Part shown: one piece after another, positions 43,062 to 51,752 of the stretch | Layout of the letters: each line of letters begins with the position of its first letter | Position numbering within the stretch: position 1 is the first letter of the stretch | Assembly (NCBI GenBank): GCA_930633495.1 | Contig: CAKNFJ010000001.1 | Coordinates: forward strand, 1,612,001 to 1,676,000 | DNA: 64,000 nucleotides | Source: Hyphomicrobiales bacterium | Lineage (GTDB): Bacteria; Pseudomonadota; Alphaproteobacteria; Rhizobiales; Beijerinckiaceae | Direction of reading: 5' to 3' | Notes under the pieces: model-generated | The model's database searches: none | What the model was told of the DNA's origin: nothing | Seen by the model: only the letters and a program-made list of their open reading frames with translations | Translations under genes and position numbers: made by a program

Positions 43062-44422
43062 ACCGAGCCGCGCCGCTGATTCGCACGGGACTGCGCCGCC
43101 TGGGCCTTGTCGCTCTGCTGGCGACCGCTTCGCTCGCGGTGTCTGCCTTCGCGCAGCCCAAGCCCGCCGACCCCGAATCGCTCGCGCGCGAGGCGCAACA
43201 AAAAGCAGCCGAGAAGCAGGAACGCGAGGCCGAGCTCAAGGCGATCGAACAGCGCCTCGCCGGCAATACCGAAGCCCGTGCCAGTCTCGAAAAGGAGATC
43301 GCCGGGATCCGGGCCGACCGCGCCGCCCTCAACAAGGCTCTGCTCGACACCGCCGGAAAGACGCAGGCCGGCGAGGAACGCCTCGGCGCCCTAGAGAAAC
43401 GCCTTGCGCTGCTGCAATCCAGCGAAACGGCGATCCGCCGCTCGCTCGATGGCCGGCGCGGCCTGATCGCCGAGGTGCTGGCGGCCCTGCAGCGCATCGG
43501 CCGGCGACCGCCGCCGGCCGTCCTCGTGCGCCCCGAAGACATCCTCGAAGCGGTCCGCGCCTCGATGCTGCTCGGCTCCGTCGTGCCGGAGCTGCGCCAG
43601 GAGATCGAGATTCTCGCCACCGATCTCGGCGAACTGGTCCGCCTGCGCGACAACATCGCCTCCGAGAAGCTTCGGATCGGCGCGGAGATGGAACAGCTGG
43701 CCTCGGAGCGCCAGAGGCTCGCCTCGCTGATCGAGGCCCGGCGCGAGCGCGAGGCGAACGCGGCCAGGGATGTCGAGGCGCAGGCCGCGCTCGGCAAGGA
43801 GCTCGCCGGCCAGGCCCGCTCGATGCGCGATTTCGTCGAGAAGATCGAGAAGGAGATTTCCGTCGCCAACAAGGCTGCGGACGCCGCACGCCAGGCGATC
43901 GAGCAGGAGACCCGCGAGCAGCGCGAACGCATGACGGCACTGGCCTTCAAGGACCCCGCGCGGCTGGCTCCGAAGATCGCCTTTTCCGATGCCAAGGGCC
44001 TGCTCGCGCTGCCTGTCGCGGGATCACGATTGCGTGGTTTCGGCGATCCTGACGGCGCCGGCGGCACGATCCGCGGAATTTCTCTGGAAACCCGTGCCAG
44101 CGCCCTAGTTTCGGCGCCTTCTGACGGTTGGGTCGTTTACGCAGGGCCGTTCCGCTCTTTCGGGCAACTCTTGATCCTGAACGCGGGCGGGGGGTACTAC
44201 ATTCTACTGGCTGGCATGCAGCGGATCGATGTCGCGCTCAATCAGTTCGTGCTGGCGGGGGAGCCGGTTGCGACGATGGGCGAAACATCGGAAGCTGCCG
44301 CGACGACGGTAGGGGTGGGAACCGGGCAACCGGTTCTCTATATCGAATTCAGGAAAGACGGCGTCTCGATCGATCCGACGCCGTGGTGGACGAAATCGCA
44401 AGGCGAAAAGGTTCGCGGATGA
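43058..44422 (+). CDS. EnvC-like murein hydrolase activator (degenerate LytM/M23 domain)
   Basis: 454 residues. Signal peptide (1-33, ending SAFAQ), a long coiled coil (about 40-290) and a C-terminal LytM domain. The zinc ligands are gone: the HxGxD motif reads IRGISL and the HxH region reads ILLAGMQ, so it should not cut peptidoglycan but activate amidases, as EnvC does at the division septum. It overlaps rlmH and ctpA by ATGA; with ctpA and the divergent deacetylase it forms a conserved envelope module. Confidence 0.88.
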   Translation: MNRAAPLIRTGLRRLGLVALLATASLAVSAFAQPKPADPESLAREAQQKAAEKQEREAELKAIEQRLAGNTEARASLEKEIAGIRADRAALNKALLDTAGKTQAGEERLGALEKRLALLQSSETAIRRSLDGRRGLIAEVLAALQRIGRRPPPAVLVRPEDILEAVRASMLLGSVVPELRQEIEILATDLGELVRLRDNIASEKLRIGAEMEQLASERQRLASLIEARREREANAARDVEAQAALGKELAGQARSMRDFVEKIEKEISVANKAADAARQAIEQETREQRERMTALAFKDPARLAPKIAFSDAKGLLALPVAGSRLRGFGDPDGAGGTIRGISLETRASALVSAPSDGWVVYAGPFRSFGQLLILNAGGGYYILLAGMQRIDVALNQFVLAGEPVATMGETSEAAATTVGVGTGQPVLYIEFRKDGVSIDPTPWWTKSQGEKVRG

Positions 44423-45810
44423 TGCGCAAGGTTTCCCTCGTTCTCGCCGGCGCCATCATGGGCGCGGGCCTGACCGGACTGGCCACACAGACCAGGCTGC
44501 TCTCCTCGACCAGCGCCGTCGCGGCTTCGGCCGAGGTCTATCGCAGCCTCAATCTCTTCGGTGACATCTTCGAGAAGATCCGCACCGACTATGTCGACAA
44601 GCCGGACGAGCAGAAGCTGATCGAGGCCGCCATCAACGGCATGGTCTCCTCGCTCGACCCGCACTCCTCCTATCTCGACTCCAAAGCCTTCCGCGACATG
44701 GACACCGACATGCGCGGCCAGTTCGGCGGGCTGGGCATCGAGGTGACGATGGAGGACGGCGTCCTCAAGGTCGCCAAGCCGATCCGGGACACGCCCGCCT
44801 CCAAGGCCGGCATCCTGGCCAACGACATCATCCGCCAGATCGACGGCACCGAGGTGAAGGGGCTGTCCCTCACCCAGGCGGTCGAGAAGATGCGCGGGCT
44901 CATCAACACCCAGGTCACGCTCAAGATCGAGCGCCCGGGCAAGACCGATCCGCTCGAATTCACCCTGACCCGCTCGACCATCGTCGTGCCGGCCGTCGAG
45001 GAACGCGTCGAGGGCGATATCGGCTATATCCGCATCGGCACCTTCTCCGAGCAGACCTATGACGGCCTGCGCAAGGCGATCGAGAAGCTCGGCAACGAGA
45101 TCGGCCAGGACAAGCTCAAGGGCTATGTCATCGATCTGCGCAACAACCGCGGCGGGCGCCTCGACCAGTCCGTGCTGGTTTCCGACGCATTCCTCGAACG
45201 CGGCAAGATCGTCTCGACGCGCGGCCGCAATGCCGAGGAGACCCAGGTCTTCAACGCCAAGTCGGGCGACCTGACCAAGGGCAAGCCGGTCGTCGTACTG
45301 ATCAACGGCTCCTCCGCCTCGGCGGCCGAGATCGTCGCCGGCGCGCTGCAGGACCACAAGCGCGCGGTCGTGATGGGCACGCGCTCCTTCGGCAAGGGCT
45401 CGGTGCAGACCGTGATCCCGCTCGGCTCGAATGGCGGCCTGCGCCTGACCACGGCGCGCTACTACACGCCGTCGGGCAATTCGATCCAGGCCAAGGGCAT
45501 CACGCCGGACATCGAGGTCCAGCAGGACATCCCGCAGGAGATCAAGGACAAGCTCGTCGAGAACAAGGGCGAAGCCTCGCTGAAGGGCCACCTCAAGGCC
45601 GGCGAGGGCGAGGAGCAGTCCGGCTCCGCCTCCTATGTCCCGAACGATCCGGCGAAGGATACCCAGCTGATCGCGGCCTTCAACCAGCTGCGCGGCATCA
45701 AGAAGGATACCGCCCAGATCGTCGAGAAGCCCGCCGAGAAGCCGGTGGCCGAAGCCGCTCCGGCACCGGCCGCGCCTGCGCCCGCCACCCCGGAAGCACC
45801 GAAGAACTGA
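44419..45810 (+). CDS. ctpA: C-terminal processing serine protease CtpA (S41 family)
   Basis: 463 residues from ATG 44419, overlapping the previous stop (a second ATG follows at once). N-terminal signal or anchor (VSLVLAGAIMGAGLTGLA), a PDZ domain (about 95-180), then the S41 core with the catalytic Ser in NGSSASAAEIVAGALQD and Lys in FGKGSVQTV. A Pro/Ala-rich tail closes it. It trims periplasmic proteins, including peptidoglycan hydrolases, from the C-terminus. It is co-translated with the EnvC-like gene. Confidence 0.94.
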   Translation: MMRKVSLVLAGAIMGAGLTGLATQTRLLSSTSAVAASAEVYRSLNLFGDIFEKIRTDYVDKPDEQKLIEAAINGMVSSLDPHSSYLDSKAFRDMDTDMRGQFGGLGIEVTMEDGVLKVAKPIRDTPASKAGILANDIIRQIDGTEVKGLSLTQAVEKMRGLINTQVTLKIERPGKTDPLEFTLTRSTIVVPAVEERVEGDIGYIRIGTFSEQTYDGLRKAIEKLGNEIGQDKLKGYVIDLRNNRGGRLDQSVLVSDAFLERGKIVSTRGRNAEETQVFNAKSGDLTKGKPVVVLINGSSASAAEIVAGALQDHKRAVVMGTRSFGKGSVQTVIPLGSNGGLRLTTARYYTPSGNSIQAKGITPDIEVQQDIPQEIKDKLVENKGEASLKGHLKAGEGEEQSGSASYVPNDPAKDTQLIAAFNQLRGIKKDTAQIVEKPAEKPVAEAAPAPAAPAPATPEAPKN

Positions 45811-45904
45811 GGTCTTCGGGCTCGACGCCGGGCCGCTTAGGCGACAAGACTAGCGTGCGGGCCACTGATTCGGGTCCGCGTCGCAACCTTGAGGACGGCT
45901 GACC

Positions 45905-47128
45905 TTGGCCGGAACGCCGCTGACGGAGCTCAATCGGCCGCTCGGCCAGGATCGAGCCGCGCCTTCCGGCAAGCCGTGGGGCCGCTGGCTCGCGACCGCG
46001 GCCGCCGGCTGCGTCGGCACCGTCATTCTCGGTCTCGCGCTGATCGCCGCATTGCGCCGCGATCCCGATGGCGGCGAACCGGTCGCCTATGCCGCGATCG
46101 AGAAGCGCGCCGCCCCAGCCTCTCCCATCGCTCCCGGCCCCGACACCGCGCCTCCCGGAGCGCGGGGCGCGGCAAGCGCCGCCCAGCTGGAGAACAGCGC
46201 CGGCGTGACCGTGGTGCGCGCCGGCGAGGATGCACCCGGCGCCATCGTCATCACGGTTCCCGACGAAGCCGGCGCGGTCAAGCTCGCGCCCGCCCCCGAC
46301 AACCGGCTGGTGGAGCGCAGCCGCTACGGCCTGCTGCCGAAGCTCGGCCCGGACGGCGCCACCCCGGCCAAAATCTATGCCCGCCCGTCGGGACCGGAGC
46401 CGGCAACGAAACCGGCCGGGCGCATCGCCCTGCTCGTCGGCGGGCTCGGCATCAGCCAGAGCGGCACGGCGGACGCCATCGCGAAGCTGCCGGGGCCGGT
46501 CTCGCTGGCCTTCGCCCCTTATGGCACCGAGCTCGAACGCACGGTCCAGCGCGCCCGCGGCGAGGGCCATGAGGTCTTCCTGCAATTGCCGATGGAGCCC
46601 TTCGACTATCCCGACAACGATCCCGGCCCGCATACGCTGCTGACCGGACCGAAGGCTTCGGACAATGTCGACAAGCTGCACTGGTCGCTCGGCCGCTTCA
46701 CCGGCTATGTCGGCATCGTGAATTTCCTGGGCGGGCGCCTGACATCCGACGAGAACGCGCTGTCGCCGATCCTGCGCGAGCTCGCCGGGCGTGGCCTGAT
46801 GGTGATCGACGACGGCTCGTCGCAACGCAGCCTGCTCGCCAACTCCGCGAACCGCGCCCAGATTCCGGCGCTGAAGATCGACCGGGTCATCGACACCGCC
46901 GCCCGCGCCGATGCGATCGACAAGGAGCTCTCCGCGCTCGAGGCGCTCGCGCGGGAACAGGGCGTCGTCGTCGCCGCGGCCAGCGCCTTGCCGGTCTCGA
47001 TCGAGCGGATCAATCGCTGGGCCGAGACGCTGGAGGCGAAAAAGATCACGCTCGTGCCCGTGAGCGCCGCCCGCAATTTCCGCAATCCGAAGACCACCGG
47101 ATCGCTTTCGGCCGGACAGCCACGATGA
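45905..47128 (+). CDS. Divergent polysaccharide deacetylase family protein (YibQ-like)
   Basis: 407 residues from TTG 45905, with GAGGA about 10 bases upstream; no ATG fits. A membrane anchor (about 30-50, [19 protein letters not shown]), a Pro/Ala linker, then a NodB-like beta/alpha domain from about 165 ([60 protein letters not shown]). The group usually sits beside envC and ctpA and is taken to act on the cell wall, but activity is unproven. Overlaps rppH. Confidence 0.88.
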   Translation: MAGTPLTELNRPLGQDRAAPSGKPWGRWLATAAAGCVGTVILGLALIAALRRDPDGGEPVAYAAIEKRAAPASPIAPGPDTAPPGARGAASAAQLENSAGVTVVRAGEDAPGAIVITVPDEAGAVKLAPAPDNRLVERSRYGLLPKLGPDGATPAKIYARPSGPEPATKPAGRIALLVGGLGISQSGTADAIAKLPGPVSLAFAPYGTELERTVQRARGEGHEVFLQLPMEPFDYPDNDPGPHTLLTGPKASDNVDKLHWSLGRFTGYVGIVNFLGGRLTSDENALSPILRELAGRGLMVIDDGSSQRSLLANSANRAQIPALKIDRVIDTAARADAIDKELSALEALAREQGVVVAAASALPVSIERINRWAETLEAKKITLVPVSAARNFRNPKTTGSLSAGQPR

Positions 47129-47634
47129 TCGAGACCGCTCCCGAAGGTTACCGCCCTTGCGTTGGCCTCGCCCTGTTCAATGCGCAGGGTCTGGTCTTCA
47201 TCGGCCGGCGCGCCGACAAGACGAAGCGCGAGCATGTCGCGCCCGGCCATGCCTGGCAGATGCCGCAAGGCGGCATCGACGAAGGCGAAACACCGCTGCA
47301 AGCCGCCCGCCGCGAACTCGCCGAGGAAACGAATGTCACCTCGGTCGAGCTGCTGGCCGAAGCGCCGGGCTGGCTGAGCTATGATCTGCCGGTCGATATC
47401 GGCAAGGAGGCCTGGAAAGGCCGCTGGCGCGGGCAGGCCCAGAAATGGTTCGCGTTCCGCTTCGTCGGTCGTGACGACGAGATCGACATCCTGACGCCGT
47501 CGGGCGGCCACAAGGCCGAGTTCGATGCCTGGCGCTGGGCGAGGCTCGACGAGACGCCCGATCTGATCATCCCGTTCAAGCAGGGCGTCTACCGGCAGGT
47601 CGTGAGCCATTTCGCGCCGTTTGCCGGCGGTTGA
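47125..47634 (+). CDS. rppH: RNA pyrophosphohydrolase (Nudix)
   Basis: 169 residues. The Nudix box runs [21 protein letters not shown]; the usual Gly near its end is Asn (ETNV), but all acidic metal ligands are present. [23 protein letters not shown] and the later WLSYDLP and QKWFAFRF stretches are those of RppH. It removes pyrophosphate from mRNA 5' ends to start decay (or hydrolyses dinucleoside polyphosphates). Last gene of the envelope module; the next gene converges 16 bases on. Confidence 0.92.
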   Translation: MIETAPEGYRPCVGLALFNAQGLVFIGRRADKTKREHVAPGHAWQMPQGGIDEGETPLQAARRELAEETNVTSVELLAEAPGWLSYDLPVDIGKEAWKGRWRGQAQKWFAFRFVGRDDEIDILTPSGGHKAEFDAWRWARLDETPDLIIPFKQGVYRQVVSHFAPFAGG

Positions 47635-47650
47635 AGCTGCGCCCCCGCCA

Positions 47651-48238
47651 TCAGCTCATGGTGTAGACGACGCGCCCGATCCAATAGGCCTGATAGGCGA
47701 GATGCGTGAGCGCCAGCCCGATCTGAACCCCGCGCCGCTCCGATATGTAGGCCACGAGGCAAAGCAGCAATCCGATCGGGACCTGCACGAGATAGTCGCC
47801 GCTCAGCTGGCTCCAATGCTCGCTGCCCTTGATCAGCGTATCGACGATATCGAGCAGGAAGGCCGCGGCGAGCAGGCCGAAGAACCAGCGCCGGCGGCGG
47901 ATGAAGAAATCCTCGTAGCCGGCATATTCGGAGATATTGTCCGGAAAGAGCAGCGCCGCGAGCAGATAGAGCACGACGGCATAGCCGATCAGGAAGAGAT
48001 AGATCCCGAAGCTCCAGTTCGAGATGCGCGAGAGCCCGAACTCCCACCACCAGAACAGCACGAGCTCCAGCAGGATCGAGCCGACCCAGAGCATGTGGAG
48101 CAGCGACAGACGATGGCGGCCGGGATGCTGGATGAAGCTTGCCAGGCCGGTCAGCATCCGGGTGATGGCGAGGCCGATGACCATGCCCATGACGATGCGG
48201 ACATGGGGGAAAAGCTCGTGCGGCGAAACCGTCTCCAT
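47651..48238 (-). CDS. Five- to six-helix integral membrane protein of unknown function
   Basis: 195 residues. Hydrophobic segments lie at about 14-33 (VRIVMGMVIGLAITRMLTG), 47-67 (LHMLWVGSILLELVLFWWWE), 76-97, 116-134 and 149-165, with a last weak one near 170-190. The charged loop DNISEYAGYEDFFIRRRRWF is on one side. I do not recognise a family with known function; similar short membrane proteins are common in alphaproteobacteria. It converges with rppH. Confidence 0.65.
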   Translation of the reverse strand: METVSPHELFPHVRIVMGMVIGLAITRMLTGLASFIQHPGRHRLSLLHMLWVGSILLELVLFWWWEFGLSRISNWSFGIYLFLIGYAVVLYLLAALLFPDNISEYAGYEDFFIRRRRWFFGLLAAAFLLDIVDTLIKGSEHWSQLSGDYLVQVPIGLLLCLVAYISERRGVQIGLALTHLAYQAYWIGRVVYTMS

Positions 48239-48520
48239 GCCTCCTGCTTAGAACACTGTACCGGAAAGGGGAATCCGCCAAGCGAGAGGGGCGAGATGCT
48301 CACGGCCGCGAAGCGTTGAGATGGCCGGTCGAGGCTTTCCGACCTTTGCCCAGCGGCAGGTGCCGACAACGGCGGCCGATGCTAATCTCCGTAGCGCGGG
48401 GTTCGCCAGCATGGCGCCGACCGAGTAGCGGCGAGGCCCGCGCATCGACGCGCAGAATGCGCCCCGCATTCAGGGAGGTGTTCTTGAAGCCCGTGCATAT
48501 GACCGAGCGACTCGCCTTCC
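48239..48520. other. Non-coding stretch upstream of the interrupted blh-like gene
   Basis: I see no convincing gene here. It should hold the promoter of the membrane protein gene (reading left) and the original promoter of the blh-like gene (reading right), now separated from that gene by the IS. No clear -35/-10 pair or palindrome was found. Confidence 0.4.
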
Positions 48521-48539
48521 ATGGTGTCCGTCGTCAGAG
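48521..48539 (+). pseudogene. Detached first codons of the blh-like gene, left of the IS
   Basis: ATGGTGTCCGTCGTC followed by AGAG. If the IS and one copy of the 4-base duplication AGAG are removed, these codons join in frame to the sequence at 50020, giving M-V-S-V-V-R-A-L-T-A-D-T-F as the original N-terminus. The match of frame and of the duplicated AGAG (48536-48539 and 50016-50019) supports this. Confidence 0.65.
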
Positions 48540-48597
48540 GATTTGAGACTGTTGCGGCGTCTCAGGAACGGAGGCTCTGGCTCATCTGGGTTTAAGG

Positions 48598-49578
48598 CTA
48601 TGCGGCGTGCAGCTGATGCTGCAAGCGTCTTTGGTGGATGGTCTGGCGTTTGATCCTTTCGCGTTCGGTGAGGATTGCCTGCCCGCGGCCGAAGTAGACA
48701 TCGGCGGGCGTGAGGTTGCCGAGGCTCTCGTGGTAGCGGGCATGGTTGTAGTGCTCGACGAAAGCCGCGACCTGTCGTTCGAGATCGCCAGGCAGATAGT
48801 AGTTTTCCAGCAGGATGCGGTTCTTGAGGGTCTGGTGCCAGCGCTCGATCTTGCCCTGCGTCTGGGGATGATAGGGCGCGCCGCGAACATGCGGCATGCC
48901 CTTGCCATCGAGCCAGGTCGCGAGGTCGGCCGAGATGTAGGACGAGCCGTTGTCGCTCAACAGTCTCGGCCGATGCGCGACCGTGATCCGGTCGAGCCCC
49001 GATGCCGCCAGCGCCAGATCGAGCGTGGCGGTGACGTCGTCGGCCCGCATCGTCGCGCAGAGCTTCCAGGCGACGATATAGCGCGAGAAGTCGTCGAGGA
49101 CGGTCGAGAGATAATACCAGCCCCAGCCGGTGATCTTCAGGTAGGTGAAGTCGGTCTGCCAGAGCTGGTTCGGCGCCGTCGTCTTGTACTTGAACTCGGA
49201 CGCCGCCTTGATGACGATGTAGGCCGGGCTGGTGATCAGGTCATGCGCCTTCAGCAGCCGATACACCGAGGCTTCCGAGACGAAGTAGCTCTTCTCGTCG
49301 GTGAAGCGCACCGCCAGCTCGCGCGGGCTCAGTTCCGTCTCGCGCAGCGCCAACTCGACGATCTCGGCCCGGATCGTCTCGGGGATCCGGTTCCAGACGC
49401 GATCGGGTCGCGAGCGGTGATCGGCGAGCGCCTCAATCCCGCCCGTGCGATAGCGATCATACCACCGGTAAAACGTGGCGCGCGGGATGCCGAGCGTCGC
49501 CAGCGTGCGCCGCGCCGGCAGATGTGAGGCTTCGACCAGGCGGATGATCTCGGCCTTCTCGGATGCGGGATATCTCAT
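48598..49578 (-). CDS. IS3-family transposase OrfB (DDE integrase)
   Basis: 326 residues. An N-terminal helix-turn-helix (RTLATLGIPRATFYRWYDRYRTGG) precedes the rve integrase core; the DDE residues are in WQTDFTYLKI, LLSDNGSSYIS and TQGKIERWHQTLKNR. It cuts and joins the element's ends. The ATG overlaps the orfA stop (ATGA) and lies in the -1 frame to orfA; the frame is open back to an A7 run, so an OrfAB fusion by slippage is also possible. Confidence 0.93.
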   Translation of the reverse strand: MRYPASEKAEIIRLVEASHLPARRTLATLGIPRATFYRWYDRYRTGGIEALADHRSRPDRVWNRIPETIRAEIVELALRETELSPRELAVRFTDEKSYFVSEASVYRLLKAHDLITSPAYIVIKAASEFKYKTTAPNQLWQTDFTYLKITGWGWYYLSTVLDDFSRYIVAWKLCATMRADDVTATLDLALAASGLDRITVAHRPRLLSDNGSSYISADLATWLDGKGMPHVRGAPYHPQTQGKIERWHQTLKNRILLENYYLPGDLERQVAAFVEHYNHARYHESLGNLTPADVYFGRGQAILTERERIKRQTIHQRRLQHQLHAA

Positions 49579-49949
49579 GTGTCGTCCTCCCCATCCGCCA
49601 GCATGCTTTTTTTCAGCAGGCGGTTTTCCAGGGTCAGATCGGCCACGGCCTCCTTCAGGGCCTGCGCCTCACGACGCAGTTCCTTGACCTCGTCGGACGT
49701 CGCCGCCCGTGCCGTGTCACCGGCGAGGCGGCGCTTGCCGGCATCGAGGAACTCTTTCGACCAGCCGTAATACATCGACGCAGCGATCCCCTCGCGCCGA
49801 CACAACTCGGCGATGCTCTCCTCGCCGCGCACGCCTTCCAGCACGATGCGGATCTTCTCTTCGGCGGAAAACTGCCGGCGCGTCGCGCGCCGGATGTCCT
49901 TCACCACCTGCTCTGCCGAAGCTTTCTCCGGCACCGATTTCTGTCTCAT
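49575..49949 (-). CDS. IS3-family transposase OrfA (helix-turn-helix)
   Basis: 124 residues. The DNA-binding part (RRQFSAEEKIRIVLEGVRGEESIAELCRREGIAASMYYGWSKEFLDAG) is followed by a leucine-zipper-like coiled coil (EVKELRREAQALKEAVADLTLENRLLKKS). It recognises the element's ends. It precedes orfB with a 4-base overlap. Confidence 0.93.
   Translation of the reverse strand: MRQKSVPEKASAEQVVKDIRRATRRQFSAEEKIRIVLEGVRGEESIAELCRREGIAASMYYGWSKEFLDAGKRRLAGDTARAATSDEVKELRREAQALKEAVADLTLENRLLKKSMLADGEDDT
49607..49613 (-). promoter_or_regulatory. A7 slippery run near the end of orfA
   Basis: On the minus strand seven A residues followed by GC, read as CTG AAA AAA AGC in orfA, allow a -1 slip that continues AAG CAT GCT and joins the orfB frame without a stop. 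IS3-family elements commonly use such A-rich runs to make the OrfAB transposase. Confidence 0.55.
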
Positions 49950-50006
49950 CTGCGCTCCTGAATGGCTGCGATGATCCAGAAATCCTCCCTTCCCGAAAAC
50001 CCCTAA

Positions 50007-51305
50007 ATGGTCTCAAGAGCGCTGACGGCGGACACCTTCCATGGACAGGTGCAACTGAGCGATTTCGCGGCGCTGCGCGATCTCGGCTTCCGGCTGGTCG
50101 TGAACAATCGGCCCGATGGCGAAGACCCGAACCAGCCGAGCTCGGAGGCGCAAGGCGCGGCAGCACGGGCGGCCGGCCTGGACTATCTCCACCTGCCTGT
50201 CACAGGCGGGACGATCTCGACCGCCGACGGCAAGCGCTTCTCGGACATCCTGGCGGAGGCCGCCGGCCCCGTGATGGCCTATTGCCGCTCCGGTGCCCGC
50301 TCGCTGCATCTTTGGATGCGATCGCATCCGAACGCCCTTCAGGGCGCGAATACGGATCGATTGCTCGCGATCGCCGCGGAGATCGACCTGAAACCTGCCA
50401 TGGTGCAGGATTGGGCGGCCGAGATTCGAGCCAGGCAAGCGCCATGGGTCGAGGTCTTCTTCGAGCCGCGGACCTTCAGCCTGCAATATGTCGTGGTCGA
50501 TTGGGGCACCCGATCCTGCGCCATGATCGATCCGGTCCTTGATTACGACGAGAAGTCAGGCTCGCTGAAGACGACATCCGCCGATGCGTTGCTGGACTAT
50601 GTGGAGCGCAACGAACTCTCGCTCACATGGATTCTCGATACGCACCCGCACGCCGATCATTTCTCCGCATCCCACTATCTCAAGACGAGAACTGGGGCGA
50701 AGACCGGGATCGGGGCACATATCGTCGACGTCCAGGCGCTCTGGAAGCGGATCTACAACCTGCCGGAACTGGCGACGGACGGCTCCCAGTGGGATCACCT
50801 GTTCGAAGAGGGCGAGACGTTTGCCATCGGCTCGCTGCAGGGGCGCGTGCTCTTCTCGCCGGGACACACGCTCGCTTCGGTTACCTATCTGATCGAGGAC
50901 GCTGCGTTCATCCACGACACGCTCTTCATGCCGGACTCCGGAACGGCACGAGCAGATTTTCCCGGTGGCGACGCAAGCGCGCTGTGGAACTCGATCCAGC
51001 GCATCCTGTCGCTGCCGTCGGAGACACGGCTCTTTACCGGGCATGACTATCAGCCCGGCGGGCGGCCTCCACGCTGGTTGAGCACGGTCGAGGAACAGCG
51101 GCGCACAAACCCCCATGTCGTCGATCAGACGAAACAATCCTTCATCGCGTTGCGCGAGGCGCGCGACAGGACCCTGCCGATGCCCAAGCTCATCCTGCAT
51201 GCCTTGCAGATCAACATCCGCGGCGGGCGCCTGCCTCAACCGGAGGACAACGGGACGCGTTACCTCAAGATCCCGTTGGACACATTCAAGGACGTGACCT
51301 GGTGA
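50007..51305 (+). CDS. blh: Blh-like sulfurtransferase/persulfide dioxygenase, start replaced by an IS end
   Basis: 432 residues. The first part (about 1-110) is a DUF442/TIGR01244-type sulfurtransferase domain with GFRLVVNNRPDGEDPNQPS and the cysteine loop AYCRSGARS. The second (about 150-430) is an ETHE1-like metallo-beta-lactamase domain with THPHADHFSA, GHTLASVTY and GHDY. Together they form the Blh type of the bigR operon, which detoxifies sulfide by oxidising persulfides. The present ATG (50007) and next two codons lie in the IS end; the native start is at 48521. There is no ribosome binding site before the new ATG and the native promoter is 1.5 kb away, so expression may be lost. Confidence 0.85.
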   Translation: MVSRALTADTFHGQVQLSDFAALRDLGFRLVVNNRPDGEDPNQPSSEAQGAAARAAGLDYLHLPVTGGTISTADGKRFSDILAEAAGPVMAYCRSGARSLHLWMRSHPNALQGANTDRLLAIAAEIDLKPAMVQDWAAEIRARQAPWVEVFFEPRTFSLQYVVVDWGTRSCAMIDPVLDYDEKSGSLKTTSADALLDYVERNELSLTWILDTHPHADHFSASHYLKTRTGAKTGIGAHIVDVQALWKRIYNLPELATDGSQWDHLFEEGETFAIGSLQGRVLFSPGHTLASVTYLIEDAAFIHDTLFMPDSGTARADFPGGDASALWNSIQRILSLPSETRLFTGHDYQPGGRPPRWLSTVEEQRRTNPHVVDQTKQSFIALREARDRTLPMPKLILHALQINIRGGRLPQPEDNGTRYLKIPLDTFKDVTW

Positions 51306-51752
51306 TGATCCGCCAACGCTCATCAGAGCGTGTCTCGGAGGGCAAGAGACCCTGGATGGCAGGATTGCAGGGCAGCCTCCTGGATGACGCGGCGAAACGG
51401 GATCACCGCGCCAGTTGCCGACCGTGGCGTGTTTCGCGCACGGACCGACGAGGGCAGCATCCCCGGTTTCATGCCTCCTTCATTGGATCCCGGCGGCGAG
51501 GAGCTGCTGAAGGCGCAGGGCCGAAATCCCGATAAACGTGACAAGAGCCAGCTCGAGCAAGAGCCTGTATCCGACAATGCTCGTCGACGGCTTGGCGAAA
51601 GCCCTGCTGCGTCGGAACTGATCGTTGTGTTTCATTTCGACACGCTCTTCGTGACAGTTCACCGAGCTGTTCAAGATGCGTGCCAGTTGCCCGGCAGCTT
51701 CAACTCTTTCACAACCTCGAACGGCAGACCCCGTCGTCGCAAGGTGAGAGCT
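51306..51752. other. Mostly non-coding gap between blh-like and NDH-2 genes
   Basis: 447 bases between two converging genes. Several short frames are open on both strands but most have no ribosome binding site or recognisable composition. The only one with some support is the small membrane protein at 51480-51635 on the minus strand. No repeat or strong terminator was seen. Confidence 0.4.
51480..51635 (-). CDS. Possible small single-pass membrane protein downstream of NDH-2
   Basis: 51 residues, MKHNDQFRRSRAFAKPSTS then a hydrophobic helix (YRLLLELALVTFIGISALRL) and a short tail. A GAAGAG-like ribosome binding site lies about 9 bases before the ATG. The basic N-terminus before a single helix suggests an inner-membrane protein with N-in topology. 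It lies 117 bases after the NDH-2 stop on the same strand and could be a fourth gene of the encapsulin unit. No family recognised; it could be chance. Confidence 0.3.
   Translation of the reverse strand: MKHNDQFRRSRAFAKPSTSIVGYRLLLELALVTFIGISALRLQQLLAAGIQ

Larger units (their letters stand above)
48540..50015 (-). mobile_element. IS3-family insertion sequence
   Basis: About 1.48 kb carrying orfA and orfB of the IS3 type on the minus strand. The ends carry TTGAGAC (48543-48549) and its inverse GTCTCAA (50010-50016). AGAG occurs at both flanks (48536-48539 and 50016-50019) as a likely 4-base target duplication. Three bases (GAT) between the left duplication and the left TTGAGAC are unexplained, so the exact left end is uncertain by a few bases. 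It interrupts a persulfide dioxygenase/sulfurtransferase gene after codon 6. Both IS genes look intact, so it may still move. Confidence 0.88.

Noticed and set aside
51302..51535. A 77-codon open frame after the blh-like gene on the plus strand
   Set aside because: No ribosome binding site of note, Arg/Ser-rich content and no recognisable pattern; it looks like chance.
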